Assembly (NCBI RefSeq): GCF_030272615.1
Contig: NC_081410.1
Coordinates: 507,371,942 to 507,435,941 of the forward strand
DNA length: 64,000 bases
Direction: 5' to 3'
DNA from: Cryptomeria japonica
Taxonomy: Eukaryota > Streptophyta > Pinopsida > Cupressales > Cupressaceae
Position 1 is the first letter of the stretch. Each line of letters begins with the position of its first letter. The notes under the pieces were generated by a model. The model did not search any database. It was not told the DNA's origin and was given only the letters and a program-made list of their open reading frames with translations. Shown here one piece after another: positions 33,558-44,728 of the stretch. A program made the position numbers and the translations under genes.

Positions 33558-34815
33558 CTACAACTGTACTTCTTGCACTATCAACACCCTCCTACTTAGA
33601 GCATGTACAACCTTATTGGCTACCCCTTTCTTGTGCTTGATTATGAAAGTGTATTCTTGAATACTTTCAACCCATTTCATATGTCTATGACTAAGTTTAT
33701 CCTGTCCATTCAAAAAACTAAGAGCATGATTGTTAGTATACACAATAAACTCCTTAGGAAGCAAGTAATGCCTCCAGTTTTTCAGAGCTTGTACCATAGC
33801 ATACAACTCTAAATCATATGAGGAATACTTCCTCTTTTCTTCATTTAGTTTTTCACTATAAAAAGGCCACCGGTCTCCCCTCTTGGCTCAATACTGCTCC
33901 TATAGCAAAACCACTTACATCAAATTCAATGGTGAAAACCTTACTAGTACTCGGTACTTGGCAAATTTCTATTTTAAACACTCAAAACTCTTATGTGCTT
34001 CTTTGTTCCACACAAACTTCACCTTACCACCACCCATGGTGGTTTCTAACATAGGTGCACAAATATCACTGTAATTCCTAATGAATTTCCTATAAAATGT
34101 TGCCAAACCATGAAAAATGCTTACCTCTCCCATTGTCTTAGTTGTAGGCTAGTTCATAATAGCCTCTACCTTAGAAGAATACATCTTCAAATCACCCTTA
34201 GAGATGACAAAACCTAAGTACACCAACTCCCTCTTCATGAAATCACACTTTTCTAAATTCATCATCAACTTCTACTCCTGCTACTGCTTCAAGACTATCT
34301 CCAAGTGTTTCAAGTGCTCCTCTTTTCTCTTATTGAACACCAATATGTCAGTAAGGTAGACTACCACAAATTTCCATATAAACTCCTGAAAACACTTCAT
34401 TCATTAGTCTCATAAAAGTGCTAGGGGCATTTGAAATGTCAAAAGGCATCACAAGCCATTCATAGAACCTTTCAATGTAGTCTTCCATTCATCCCCCTCT
34501 CTTATCCTTATCTGATGGTGTTAAATGTAGTCGTCCATTCATCCCCCTCTCTTATCCTTATCTAATGGTACCTACTCTTGAGATCAATTTTAGATAAATA
34601 GGTAGCTCCCCCTAAATGATCTATTAGGTCCTCTATCCTTGGAATAGGAAACCTATATCTGATGGTTATCTTATTGATATCCCTAGAATCAGTACAAAGT
34701 CTCCATTTCCCATCCTTCTTCAGGGCTAAAATAATGGGTACTGAACATGGGCTAAGGCTCTTTCTTATCAACCCTTTATCTAGGAGCTCTTGAATTTACT
34801 TAACTATCTCTTCAT
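33558..34815 (-). pseudogene. Chromovirus reverse transcriptase and RNase H
   Basis: The RT begins [20 protein letters not shown] and [20 protein letters not shown], with [12 protein letters not shown] (first catalytic Asp). The YxDD box near 34345-34360 reads YLTDILVF, so one Asp is replaced by Thr. The RNase H end (33806-33558) has FIVYTNNHAL and HALSRR, where DALSRR is usual. A 50 bp direct duplication lies at about 34475-34575. The polyprotein is heavily interrupted. Confidence 0.9.
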
Positions 34816-35068
34816 TCTATTGTGGGGTCATTTTATATGCTGCCTTGTTAGGAAGTACCACTCTTGGTAAGAGGTCAATCTGATAACTAATATCTCTGAT
34901 AGGTGGTAGGGAATCAGGCATATCTTTCACAACCACTCCTTTATACCAGTCTAGTAGTTCCCTAACCTTCTTAGGTCTTACCTTACTCACACCCTTCTTC
35001 CTTTCTTCCTTGGGCTTCACAATCAAAGCAAAACCTACTCCACCTTCCTCCTTTAGTGTATCAAGGAT

Positions 35069-35490
35069 TTATTTTTCTCCTACCATCATCACACTATATC
35101 CTTTATGTTGTGGATCCCCTTCTACCACTGGTTGTATCCTAAAGGTCACACCATCCTTTTGGAAAGAGTAGTGATTCTTTTCTCCATCATGATGAGCCTT
35201 TCTATCAAAATACCATGGTCTTCCAAGCAAGAGATGGAAAGCATCCATTGGAAGGATGTCACACAAAATTTATCCTTATACCCCCCAATATTGAACTCTA
35301 CCCATGCTTGTTCATTGATGAGTATGTGTTTCCCTTTGTTCAACCATCTGAATCTATATGGACAACTATGGGGTATTCTCTCCAAGTTCAACTTGTTTAT
35401 GGCTTCCAAAGATACAATGTTATTAGTAGATCCTGAATCTATGACAACTTTACAAACCTTACCTTGAATCTTGTAGTTGACTCTAAACAA
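35069..35490 (-). pseudogene. Chromovirus aspartic protease
   Basis: The frame reads MFRVNYKIQGKVCKVVIDSG with the catalytic DSG, then STNNIVSLEAINKL and RFRWLNKGKHILINEQ. A second frame (35266-35069) has MDAFHLLLGRPWYFDRKAHH, a motif between protease and RT in this clade. A frameshift lies at about 35200. Protease cuts the Gag-Pol precursor. Confidence 0.92.
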
Positions 35491-35639
35491 AGTAGTGTCC
35501 TCTTGATCATAACTGGTTCCTTGAGCAGTGTACTCTTGATCATCAGGTTCTCTCCCATCTCTAATGTCAAATTCACTTTAGGAGATGTCACACTCCTTGC
35601 ATCTTCTTGAGTCAAAGTGGTTCTCCTCTAACCACCATG

Positions 35640-36680
35640 AGAAGTTGAGGCTTTCTCTGGACACTTGTAGGTCGAGTGCCCCATCTAATTGCAGTTATAG
35701 CATCTCATACTAGAGAACTTGGATCTTTTCTCTGGTAGATTTGTCCCACCTCTTCCATTAGGTATTCTCCCAAGGTAGTCTCCTCTGCTACTTGAGTCCC
35801 CAACTTTCTCTCCTTGGCTAGAATCACCACTAGACCTTTGGTTAGGACTTCTTCCTCCAAAACTGCCTTTGCCTATGCGACTTCTCCCTCCTTTACCTCT
35901 ATTACTCTGCTCACTTCTTCTCTTTAGTTTCTCTTCTACCCTTAGGGCCAATCTAAAACACTTGTTCATTGCCTCCAGTGCTAAGATTATGATCTCATCT
36001 TGGATGTTCATCCTTAGGTCATTTAATTACTTGGCCACTTTCTCTGACTCTTCTTCTTGTCTCTTTGATCTGAGACTAAGTTTATGAAACACCTTTGTAT
36101 ATGCATTCACATCAGGGTCTCTCTATCTCAGGTTCTACAATTTTCTATACATCTGCACTTCATAGTTAATGGGCATGAATTGTGCCTTGACTTTAACTTT
36201 CATCCTTTCCCAAAAGGTTAGCATAATTTTTCCCTCCTTAACTCTCTCTCCTTTTACATAGTTCCACCATGTAAGAGAAGACACCTTCAACCTTTCTTTT
36301 TCCAACTTAACCCTCTTATATTCGGGGATTTCTTTCTACTCAAAATAACTAGTCAATGCCTCAATCAAGTCTATCACCTCTTCTTCTTTGATACTTCCAC
36401 TATATATAGGCAACCCATCAATGGCGTCCCTATTGACTAACATGAATGCATCTACAAACTCCCTTTGATCTGTAGGTCTCTCCTCTAACCTCTTAGAAGA
36501 TTCCCTATCTTGTTTATCCCCTTGTTCATCAGTGTCACTTTCATATTCCTTATCCTTAGTCTTTTTCAATTCTTCAAGCTTGGACTCGAGCATCTCTTCA
36601 AGCAACTTCTTTACTGCATCTTGTGACATACTCTTAGGAGGAATTCTTTCAGCCCCCATTTCAATCTCTTCCTCTGACAT
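35640..36680 (-). pseudogene. Chromovirus Gag
   Basis: The N-terminal 114 codons (36680-36336) are acidic with a coiled-coil look (KKLLEEMLESKLEELKKTKD), and the chain continues in other frames through the capsid region. A basic Gly/Arg/Ser-rich stretch (36011-35685) comes before the zinc knuckle. The knuckle reads CYNCN then a stop codon then MGHSTYKC, an otherwise proper CCHC. It starts just after the primer site and 5' LTR. Confidence 0.88.
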
Positions 36681-36720
36681 ACACTAAGACCACACCACCC
36701 AAGTGATCACCAAAATCCTT

Positions 36721-36732
36721 CTCTAATACCAA
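36721..36732 (-). other. Primer-binding site of chromovirus
   Basis: The minus strand reads TTGGTATTAGAG two bases inside the right LTR, close to the initiator-Met-tRNA complement. Confidence 0.8.
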
Positions 36733-36734
36733 TA

Positions 36735-38367
36735 TGATTAGGAGGCAATAGACTGGAAGGAGGTTAACCAATTAACTTCTAAGGTTCACAGACTCAACCG
36801 GTAACCCCTGTTTCCAAAGTTCCTTACACAATCACCAAGTCAATCAATGGTTCAATGACACCAAACAACACCTTGGAAAAACCAAAGGCTCCATTATGTC
36901 CACTTAAAAACAACTAACACATCTCAAGTTCTTGAGTGACTACACACACCCTTGCATACAATGAGTGGGCTATTACTAGGCTTAAGGGTTTGAATGGCCC
37001 ACTTGACCAATTCAAAACTACAATCCTTAGAGGGGTGTTCTCACAACACCTAAACACAAATGAAATAGGATTTCATGGTTTAGATCCACCGGAACATCAA
37101 TCTTGACTCATTCGCCCACAAACTTGAACTAGTTACTATTAGGCCTCCTTTTGAAGGAATCAGGTGATAACTTTTGACACCCTGAGGATATAGACAAACA
37201 AATTATGTTTTCAGATACCCTTTTGGAATTAATAAATAATATCTTGGTTTTTGATACCAGATCAACTTGGAGATATGCGAACCAGTGTTGCACTTATAGA
37301 CCTAACAGGGCTTTTAGACCTATTTGACTGAATGCCTTTCACAAAATGGTTTGGTTCTAAAAATGGGTGACCATCACTAACCATGAAATTTCATGTAAAC
37401 CTCTAAATTAATCTTCTACCACATTCAAACCCTTTTTCAGTGCTCTACCACTTAATTCTCACGCATTGCATTCATCAAATTGGTCTATTACATAAAGATG
37501 TGAGACCTAGGGTTAGTTCTCCATCATCTTCACCCTGTTGTATCCTCTTAATGTATTTTTTTACTAACATATGATACACTGGATTGTCATCTCCTATAAT
37601 TTTAGAGTGTTTAGTTAAGGATTGATAGGCCAAAACCCATTATTGCAGTCAAACCCTAGGGGTTTAAGGGTTTTAGACTACCCGGTAAGGATTTGCTTAT
37701 AGAACGGGGCAACGATCACTTCAAGACTCCACACAGAATGAAAAATAAAGGTCAAACAATCTATTTATAGGATCTATTCCATGAGAATTCTTACCAATCT
37801 ACCTTCAGTATGCAATCAATAGAAATTAGACGGTTTATTCGAGTTTCCAACAGTTCTTGATGTTTCAATTTCTTTCCAAATCAACCAATTGAACCAACAT
37901 ATATTCTTTGTTGTTTGGGGCCGTTAAAGTTGTTTCCTAAATGACTACAACCACCCCCAAATGTTTTTCAAACTGACTGACTGTTGAAGAATCCTAGTTT
38001 AAAAAAATTGCAAATTTGTCATGACAACAAATTGACAATATGACAACTTATGCATTATTTGACCAACTTAGACTCTAGACTGTCCTAGTCCCCCAAAATG
38101 ATTACATTTGAGTTTAAAACATAAAAAATGACTCAAATGGACTTTTGGTCACTTGATCCCTCAATTTAGACCATAGTGACCCTTATTGAGTCAATTTTCT
38201 CTATCAGACCCTAGATGACAATTTGACCCTAACATGGACAAACTTGTCACACTCCTAGGATATTGAATTAAAAAAAGGACCCATAGGGTCTTATTACATT
38301 GTTTCTAAGTAATATAAAATCAACTTGTTCCTGGCTCATTCCTTCATAGGTAGGTGCTCCTGCACCA
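36735..38367 (-). repeat. 5' LTR of chromovirus (right)
   Basis: On the minus strand it begins TGGTGCAGGAGCACC and ends CCTAATCA beside the primer site. It pairs with 30388-32035. Confidence 0.9.
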
Positions 38368-39128
38368 CTAAAGTACAAATAATCTATGGCCCTATAAGTA
38401 ACTAAGGGCTTCTAAGGATAATACTATATATGTTATGGGGTAGCATGGTCTTTTGTGGCATCTTTTTGGCTTAATGCCTTGTTAAGTCTGGACTACTCTC
38501 TGATTTATTGTTAAAGGGTTTCAGGTCCCTTCAAAACCTATTTTTACCTTAATCAAAAACATAAACAAACTAAAAGATAGATACTACAAGAGTTGAAACC
38601 ATTATTAAAGTATCTACTCCTTAGTGTAAAAAAACATATGAATACCATTTGTATCTTGTAATTAGTAACATAAATTTCCATTGATTGTTTATCTACAACA
38701 AATTGGTATGTATTACAATGATACTAAAAAACATAATAATGAATCAAACTTATCTCATAATATAACCCAAACAAAAAGAACTCTAGAATAAGAAGTACAT
38801 GCTAGAAGATGGTATTGAACACAAACTACTAAAGAAAAAAACTTGATTATGATAAGAAAATGGAATGATTGATGCACAAACACCCAAAATCAATGACAGA
38901 TAAATTTCATAGTGGGTGCATGCATGCGAATAAGTATGTTTAGGTTAATTCTTGTATTCACAAGGTCCCACATAAAAATCATAAATTATTTCCAAAAACT
39001 AAGTAAAGTAAAAGACGGTTCTGAAAGATTTAAAAATATCCAAGCAAAAAGTATGTAAAACAAAAAATGGGATATAGTTATTATACCCTTAAATTATCTA
39101 AGCTTCATGTAGTTATTTTCGCTATGTC
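38368..39128. other. Possible LINE 3' UTR remnant, then AT-rich DNA
   Basis: From 38440 to 38560 the plus strand has ttttggcttaatgcc and gggtttcaggtcccttc, followed by aaaacctatttttacc and an A-rich run, which resembles a plant LINE 3' UTR with a tail. This rests on memory of such tails only. Positions 38570-39128 are AT-rich with no recognisable gene. Confidence 0.35.
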
Positions 39129-39133
39129 CAACC
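39129..39133. other. Target-site duplication caacc, left (P, copy B)
   Basis: Perfectly repeated at 45894-45898 after the 3' LTR, and seen after copy A at 2362-2366. Confidence 0.93.
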
Positions 39134-40383
39134 TGTTGGATATTGTTGTGCATTTTTGCTACTAGGATATGTTATTGTCATTGATTTCAACATACTCTTG
39201 TGATTTGCTTCGATGTGTGCTGATTGAGAAGATCTTATTATTCAGTTTGCAGTGTTGTTTAGTTGATCACTATTTTGTAGAGTTCAGTATTTCCACCTCT
39301 ATATTCCGGTATGATCTAATCTTGTACTAAGATTTTGGGATATCACTTAGGATGGTCTTGTGTATCTTCATTTCAGATGGTTAATAATTTGGTGCTCTAC
39401 AAATTATCTTTCTTCATGACAATTGTTGATTAGTTGTATTCCTGAGTTTCAGATGTTGATCAATGAATTCTTGATAAGTGGTGTTGGTGCAGATATTATT
39501 GATGATTCTAACATTCTTTCTGGTGTTTCTTGGTCATGTCCCACTTGTTCTAGTGATCCTCATTAATCATTTTGTGATTTTTAGATGGTTTCTATTAATC
39601 AGTGATGATTTTCATGTTATGCATTTTTCATGGTAGTGTAGAGTGTTGTGATTGATCTTGGCATGATTTCTGGTGGAGTTTTGTGTTTGGGAATTCGAAT
39701 TAGGTCCATGTTATGTCATGTAAATCATTATATTGTTCTAGTGGTTGATCTTTGTATCGTGCAATGTAATTTTGTAATTGAGGGTTGAGGGTTTAGCCTA
39801 CCTTGTTGTCAAGGTTGATGAATTGTATATATAGGTGATATATTCATGTAATTTAGGTGTCGATATTGTGTCTACATTATTAGAGAGTTGTCTATGTGTG
39901 AACAAGTGATTTATACTTGGGTATTGTGATTGTGTGGAGATTGGTGTTGTTGAGAAGACACCTATTCTTAATCGAAACTATAATCAAGCATTTGGAGATA
40001 CTATTCCTTCAGTTAATTTCTTCTGTATTGTAGCTTGAATCTTGTTGTAAGTTAGTGAGACTTCCCTAAGGGTTGTAGCCTTTTGAGCCACTATCTTTTG
40101 AGCATTGAAGTCTAGGGAGTGTGCCTGAATGCTTGTGCATTCCCCATTGTAAAATTTCACACACTATTACGGAGTTTCATCTTATTATGGGTAGGTTCCC
40201 ATTGTAGTTTTTCCCTTAACCGAGTTTTCCATGTCAAAATCTTGGTGTTGTGTGTTGTGTTTATAATTTTCTTATCTTTATTGTTGTTGTAGTTTATCAA
40301 ATTTGTTTTTGTGATTAAGTTAGTAGATCTGGTGAAGACTAATTCACCCACCCTCTTAGTCTTCCTCCCCCTTGTTGCTAATA
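39134..40383 (+). repeat. 5' LTR of Copia P, copy B
   Basis: It starts TGTTGGATAT and ends GCTAATA (TAACA mutated). It is about 85 bp longer than the 3' LTR, with an extra ~30 bp after the start and ~45 bp near 39980-40030. A TATA-like box lies at 39836-39844. Confidence 0.92.
39836..39844 (+). promoter_or_regulatory. TATA-like box in P 5' LTR (copy B)
   Basis: tatatatag in the 5' LTR, about 550 bp from the primer site, the likely core promoter position. Confidence 0.4.
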
Positions 40384-40384
40384 A

Positions 40385-40397
40385 TTGGTATCAGAGC
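40385..40397 (+). other. Primer-binding site of Copia P, copy B
   Basis: TTGGTATCAGAGC, an exact initiator-Met-tRNA complement, one base after the 5' LTR. Confidence 0.92.
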
Positions 40398-40439
40398 TAG
40401 ATCCTCTGGAAGAAGCTTAACTTCTTAAGAAGATCCGAG

Positions 40440-41300
40440 ATGGCAGCTCAAGCTCTTATCTTTAAGAAGGACAGTCTAAGGTTTGATGGAAGTAACTACG
40501 CTATATGTAAGAACTAGATGGAAGTGCATGTGAAATGTCTTGGTGAAGATTACAAAGAATGTCTATTATACTCCTCCAAATGGACCGACTACTCCTAATG
40601 AGATCAAGGAAGCTGAACATAATATTAGAGTGAAGGAAGAATTGATTACTACCCTAACTGATTTTTAAATGACAAATGTAATGGGAATTTAACTGCACAT
40701 GAGATCTGGGAGAAGATTGAAATCATGTATGAAGGTGATAAACAAGTGAAAGTTTCTAAGTTACAAAGTTTGAAAGGAAAATATGAGATGTTGAAGATGG
40801 GAGATGATAAGAACATACACTCTTTCATGGATAAGGAGAATGACCTTGTCCTAGGTATCAGATGTGCTGGTGGAACCATTTAGGAAGATAAAATTGTTGC
40901 TAAGGTGTTGAGATCTTTGCCTCCTGCCTACAAACATAAGGTTGCTACTATTGATGAGATCTGGAGTGTGACTACAGTGACATTAGATATGCTGGTTGGA
41001 AAGATTGCTACATTTGAGCTAAGCGAATTTGGAGATTCACATGGAAAGTCTAAGACAACATTTAGAGCCTTAGCATCTATATCCGGAAAGAAAAAGTATG
41101 ATCTTGATGAGTGTAAAATATCTAGATATGAAAGAAAAAAGAGAGATGAAAGAGCAAGATATGGAGTTGGATGACAATGAAGCATTGATTGCCTGGAGAT
41201 TGCCTAAAGGAGCCTTTAAGTATGATGGAAAACTACCTTTGAAATGTTTCTCTTGTAATAAGATAGGACATTTTGCTTCTAGATGCTTAGAGAATGGCTA
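40440..41300 (+). pseudogene. Copia P Gag
   Basis: The ATG at 40440 opens a Copia Gag (MAAQALIFKKDSLRFDGSNY) that hits a stop in the YxxWKxxME region. Later pieces include LPPAYKHKVATIDE (from 40905) and a zinc knuckle CFSCNKIGHFASRC at 41244-41286, intact as CCHC. At least three breaks are present. Gag makes the particle and binds RNA. Confidence 0.9.
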
Positions 41301-41752
41301 AGTATGACATGCATGATAAATTTGATAAGCATGATAGGAATGGTAGATATGAAATGCATGAGAAGTATTATAAGCCTTGCAAGCCTAATCGAAAGTATAG
41401 GAATCAAAAGAAATTTTATTATGTTGCTAATGAAGGTATTACAGATGAAGAATCTGAAGGATGTGAAGTTTTGTTTATTGTCATTAAGGAAGATAGACCT
41501 GTACTTGTCGATTCCACAAGTTGCACTATTGAGGAGAAATCTTTGGTTGCTAAAGTTGAAGAGAAAGATGAATGGGTGATTGATAGTGGTTGTTCACATC
41601 ATTTGATTGGTGATAAAAGAAAATTTGTGAGTATGGAAAGGTATGATGGTGGAATAGTAAGATTTGGAGATGACAAACCTTGTGTGATCCATGGGAGAGG
41701 CTCTATTTCTTTTGATGGTAAGCATAACATTGATGATGCCTTGTATGTTTGA
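41301..41752 (+). pseudogene. Copia P protease
   Basis: An open frame (41294-41752) carries a His/Lys-rich lead-in, then EWVIDSGCSHHLIGDKRKF with DSG at about 41581-41589, then MERYDGGIVRFGDDK and GRGSISFDGKHNIDDALYV. It ends at a TGA where the family continues into the GAG-pre-integrase. It cuts the polyprotein in live elements. Confidence 0.92.
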
Positions 41753-42960
41753 TGTTTGAAGTGTAATCTTTTGAGTGTTGGACAGATGGTTGATAAAGGT
41801 TATGATCTATAATTTAAGAATGAAAAATGCAAGATCCTAAATGCCTTTGGTATAGAAATTGCATCTGGAACTAAGATTGAAGGTAACATTTTTCATTTGA
41901 ATGTCGGTGAGAAAATTTTGTTGATTACTCAAATTGATGAGAGTTGGTTGTGGAATAGGAGAATGTGTCATTTATATTTTGATTCAATGATTAAGATTAG
42001 TTCTACACAAGATGCTAGAGATTTTCCTAAGATTGTTAACCTTGCTAATTTGATATGTAAGGAATGTCAGTTGGTTAGGCAAACAAGGATTTCTGTCAGG
42101 ATTAAACAATTTACATCAAAGAGATTGTTAGATCTTGTGCATACTGACCTATGTGGACCTAAAAATATTAGAAGTGTGCAGGGTGATGGATACTTTATGC
42201 TTCTAATTGATGATAATTCTAGGATGATGTGGGTTGTATTTTTTGAAGGAGAAATCAGAAGCATTTGATAAATTAAAGATATTCAAAGCTAAGGTGGAGA
42301 CTGAGTCTAGTTTGAAGGTAAAGAGTTTGAGATCTAATAGAGGTGGATAATTTTGTCCTGTGATTTCAATTCATTATGTGAGAAGAATGGGATTAGAAGA
42401 GAATTATCTACTCCTAGAACCCCTTAGTAGAATGGATGTTTTGAAAGGAAGAACAAAATTGTCTTGGATGCTGCAAGGACTATGCTAATTGAAGGGAATT
42501 TTATGAAGATCTACTAGACATAAGTTATTAGCACTGTTGTTTACACATTCAACATAGTTTATATCAAAGGTGATACCGGTAAGACCCCTTATGAGTTATG
42601 GTTTGGTCATGTTCCTTCTGTGAGATATTTCAGAGTATTTGGTAGCAAATGTTATATCAATAGAGATGAGGATATAGGAAAGTTTGATGCTAGAAGTGAT
42701 GTTGGAATTTTCTTGGGATATTCAACAAAGAGAAAATCCTACTAGCGCTACAATAAGAGACTGAGAAAAACAGTGGAAAGTGCAAATGTGAAGGTAGATG
42801 AGAACCTTAGGAAAGAGATCAAAACATGTGGATATGATGATGGCCAGCATGTTGTTTTACCCCTTGTTTATACTGAAGAACATAAGAAGAATGGTCCGGT
42901 AGAGACAATTAACTCGGATCTTACTGCTATCAGTGAAGTGGTCTAGGAACCTGAAAATCA
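41753..42960 (+). pseudogene. Copia P GAG-pre-integrase and integrase
   Basis: The GAG-pre-integrase part has WLWNRRMCHLYFDSMIKISS and ICKECQLVRQT. The integrase core starts RLLDLVHTDLCGPK (catalytic Asp). The second site reads RSNRGG then a stop, so Asp is now Asn, and the third reads GCFERKNK with the Glu kept. The tail includes TPYELWFGHVPSVRYF and IFLGYSTKRKSY. Several stops fall between 42268 and 42960. Confidence 0.9.
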
Positions 42961-42976
42961 GAACAATCAGAAGACT

Positions 42977-43738
42977 GTGAGGTATGTAAGATTGAATCAT
43001 TCTGAAAATAAGATTATTGGTGATAAGAATAAAGGTGTAATGATTAGAAGAAGGTTATCTATTGAAGAAATGTGTCTGATTTGTAAAGTTGAATGTAAAG
43101 ATGTTGTTGAAGCTTGTAAAGATGAAAATTGGATGAGAGCTATGGAAGAAGAATTAGTTCCAATTGAAAAGAATATCACATGTGAACTTGTGCCTAGACC
43201 TAAGGATAAGAATTTTATTGGTACTAAATGGGTATTTAGAAACAAATTGAATGAAGCTGGTGAAGTTGTCAGAAATAAAGCTAGACTAGTTTGCAAAGGC
43301 TATTCCTAAAAAGAAGGAATTGCTTATGAGGATCCTTTTTCTTTGGTGGCCACACTTGAAGTTGTTAGACTATTTCTTGCATATGCTGCTTATAAAGATT
43401 TTATTGTATATCAGATGGATGTCAAATCTACCCTTTTGAATGGTGATCTTGAGGAAGAAGTGTACATTGAGCAACCTAATGGATTTTCATTATCAGATGA
43501 TGGAGACATGGTATGTAAACTGAAGAAAGCTCTTTATGGATTAAAGAAAGTCCCTAGAGCCTGGTATGATAAACTAGATAAGTATTTGTTGAAATTAGGA
43601 TTTAGCAAAGGTGCCATTGACAATAATTTGTACTTTAAGATAGAGAACGATAATATCTTGATTGTTGAAGTATTTATTGATGATAGTATCTTTGGAGGTG
43701 ATGATGACTTGGGCATGAAGTTTGTTGGTGATATATAA
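42977..43738 (+). pseudogene. Copia P reverse transcriptase
   Basis: The frame at 42977-43309 has MRYVRLNHSENKI, MRAMEEELVPIEKN and FIGTKWVFRNKLNEAGEVV. After a stop, 43343-43738 has VYQMDVKSTLLNGDLEEEVY, LYGLKKVPRAWYDKLDKYLL and the catalytic box FIDD (43673-43684). Position 43489 is where the similarity to the window start begins. The chain ends by stop at 43738, and the region toward RNase H is damaged and deleted. Confidence 0.93.
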
Positions 43739-44410
43739 AAAGAATTTGAGATGTCTATAAATAGAACAGATGAAATTTTTCTTAGGTTTGCAGATTTCAT
43801 AGACTAGAAAAGGTATATTTATATCTCAAACTAAGTATGTGAAGGAACTGCCAAAGAAGTTTGGGTTGGATGACTCCAAACTGGTTGGAACTCCTATGGT
43901 GATAGGTTGTAAATTGTCTAAGGATGATGAATCTCTGAAAGTAATTATAGTTTGTACAAATCTATGGCTGGTGGACTGCTATATCTTACTCAAACTAGAT
44001 TAGTGGAGCATTCATTTTAGGAAAGAAGTTAATTTCATGGGCTAGTAAGAAAGTCCTTATCTACTATTGAAGTTGAGTATATGGTTGTTGCTACTAATCA
44101 CACGTAGGTAGTCTAGATGAAGAAAATATTGAAGGATATCAGAGTTATTTATGATGAGCCTACTGTTATATACTATGATAATTCTAGTGTTATTAACATG
44201 TCAAAGAATCTGGTGCAACATTCAAAGACTAAGCATGTGTCAATCAAATATCATTACTTGAGAGAGCAAGTCAGTGAAGAGAAGGTGAAGTTGGAGTATG
44301 TATCTACAAAGGAACAAATAGCTAGTATTTTTAATAAGCCTTTGCCTACAAATACACTTGTCTATTTGAGAGACAAGTTAGGGGTATCTACTCCTCCTAA
44401 TGAGAACTAG
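43739..44410 (+). pseudogene. Copia P RT-RNase H junction and RNase H
   Basis: After a frameshift the RT tail continues to LLYLTQTR (about 43978-44000) and then joins directly to a GAFILGKKLISWASK segment, skipping the usual connection region. The open frame 44117-44410 has YYDNSSVINMSKN, VQHSKTKHVSIKYHYLRE and KEQIASIFNKPLP. Unlike copy A, the 54 bp with the SKN..HSKTKH motif are present here. Confidence 0.9.
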
Positions 44411-44728
44411 ATGCATTAATTTGCATCAATTTGGTGATTGCAAAGTCCTATCCTTTTATCTGGATTGGTGAGATGGTGTTGCTCCTCTGATGGAGTAGTT
44501 TGTGTTTTAGGGGGAGAGATTCTTGAGATTCATGTTTTCATTTTGGGGAGAGAGGTTTTGGTTTTTTAGTTTGATATCCTTGGCATTGTTGTCAAAGGGG
44601 GAGAGAGATCATGTGGAAAACTTCTTTATATGTCTTTATCTTAGGGGGAGTGTGCTAGAGATATCTTCTTTCTTTGCATTGACTGTTTTTCACATTAATA
44701 TGTTTCCATCAATGCCAAAGGGGGAGAT

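Larger units (their letters stand above)
30388..38367 (-). mobile_element. Ty3/Gypsy chromovirus, nearly full length
   Basis: A minus-strand element with LTRs at 30388-32035 and 36735-38367 (about 1.64 kb each). Read leftward, it has a primer site beside the right LTR, Gag, protease, RT, RNase H, integrase and a decayed chromodomain, then a polypurine tract (ccggggagta on the minus strand at about 32036-32045). RT before integrase gives the Gypsy order. It carries many stops. No convincing target-site duplication: ctaaa follows the right LTR, and ctaaa at 30380-30384 lies 3 bp from the left LTR edge. Confidence 0.93.

Noticed and set aside
30380-38372. Target-site duplication ctaaa for the chromovirus
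   Set aside because: The left ctaaa lies 3 bp away from the best LTR edge, so the match may be chance; not claimed.
40385-40397. tRNA-like sequence near LTRs
   Set aside because: It is the short complement of the initiator-Met tRNA end (primer site), not a tRNA gene; no cloverleaf follows.
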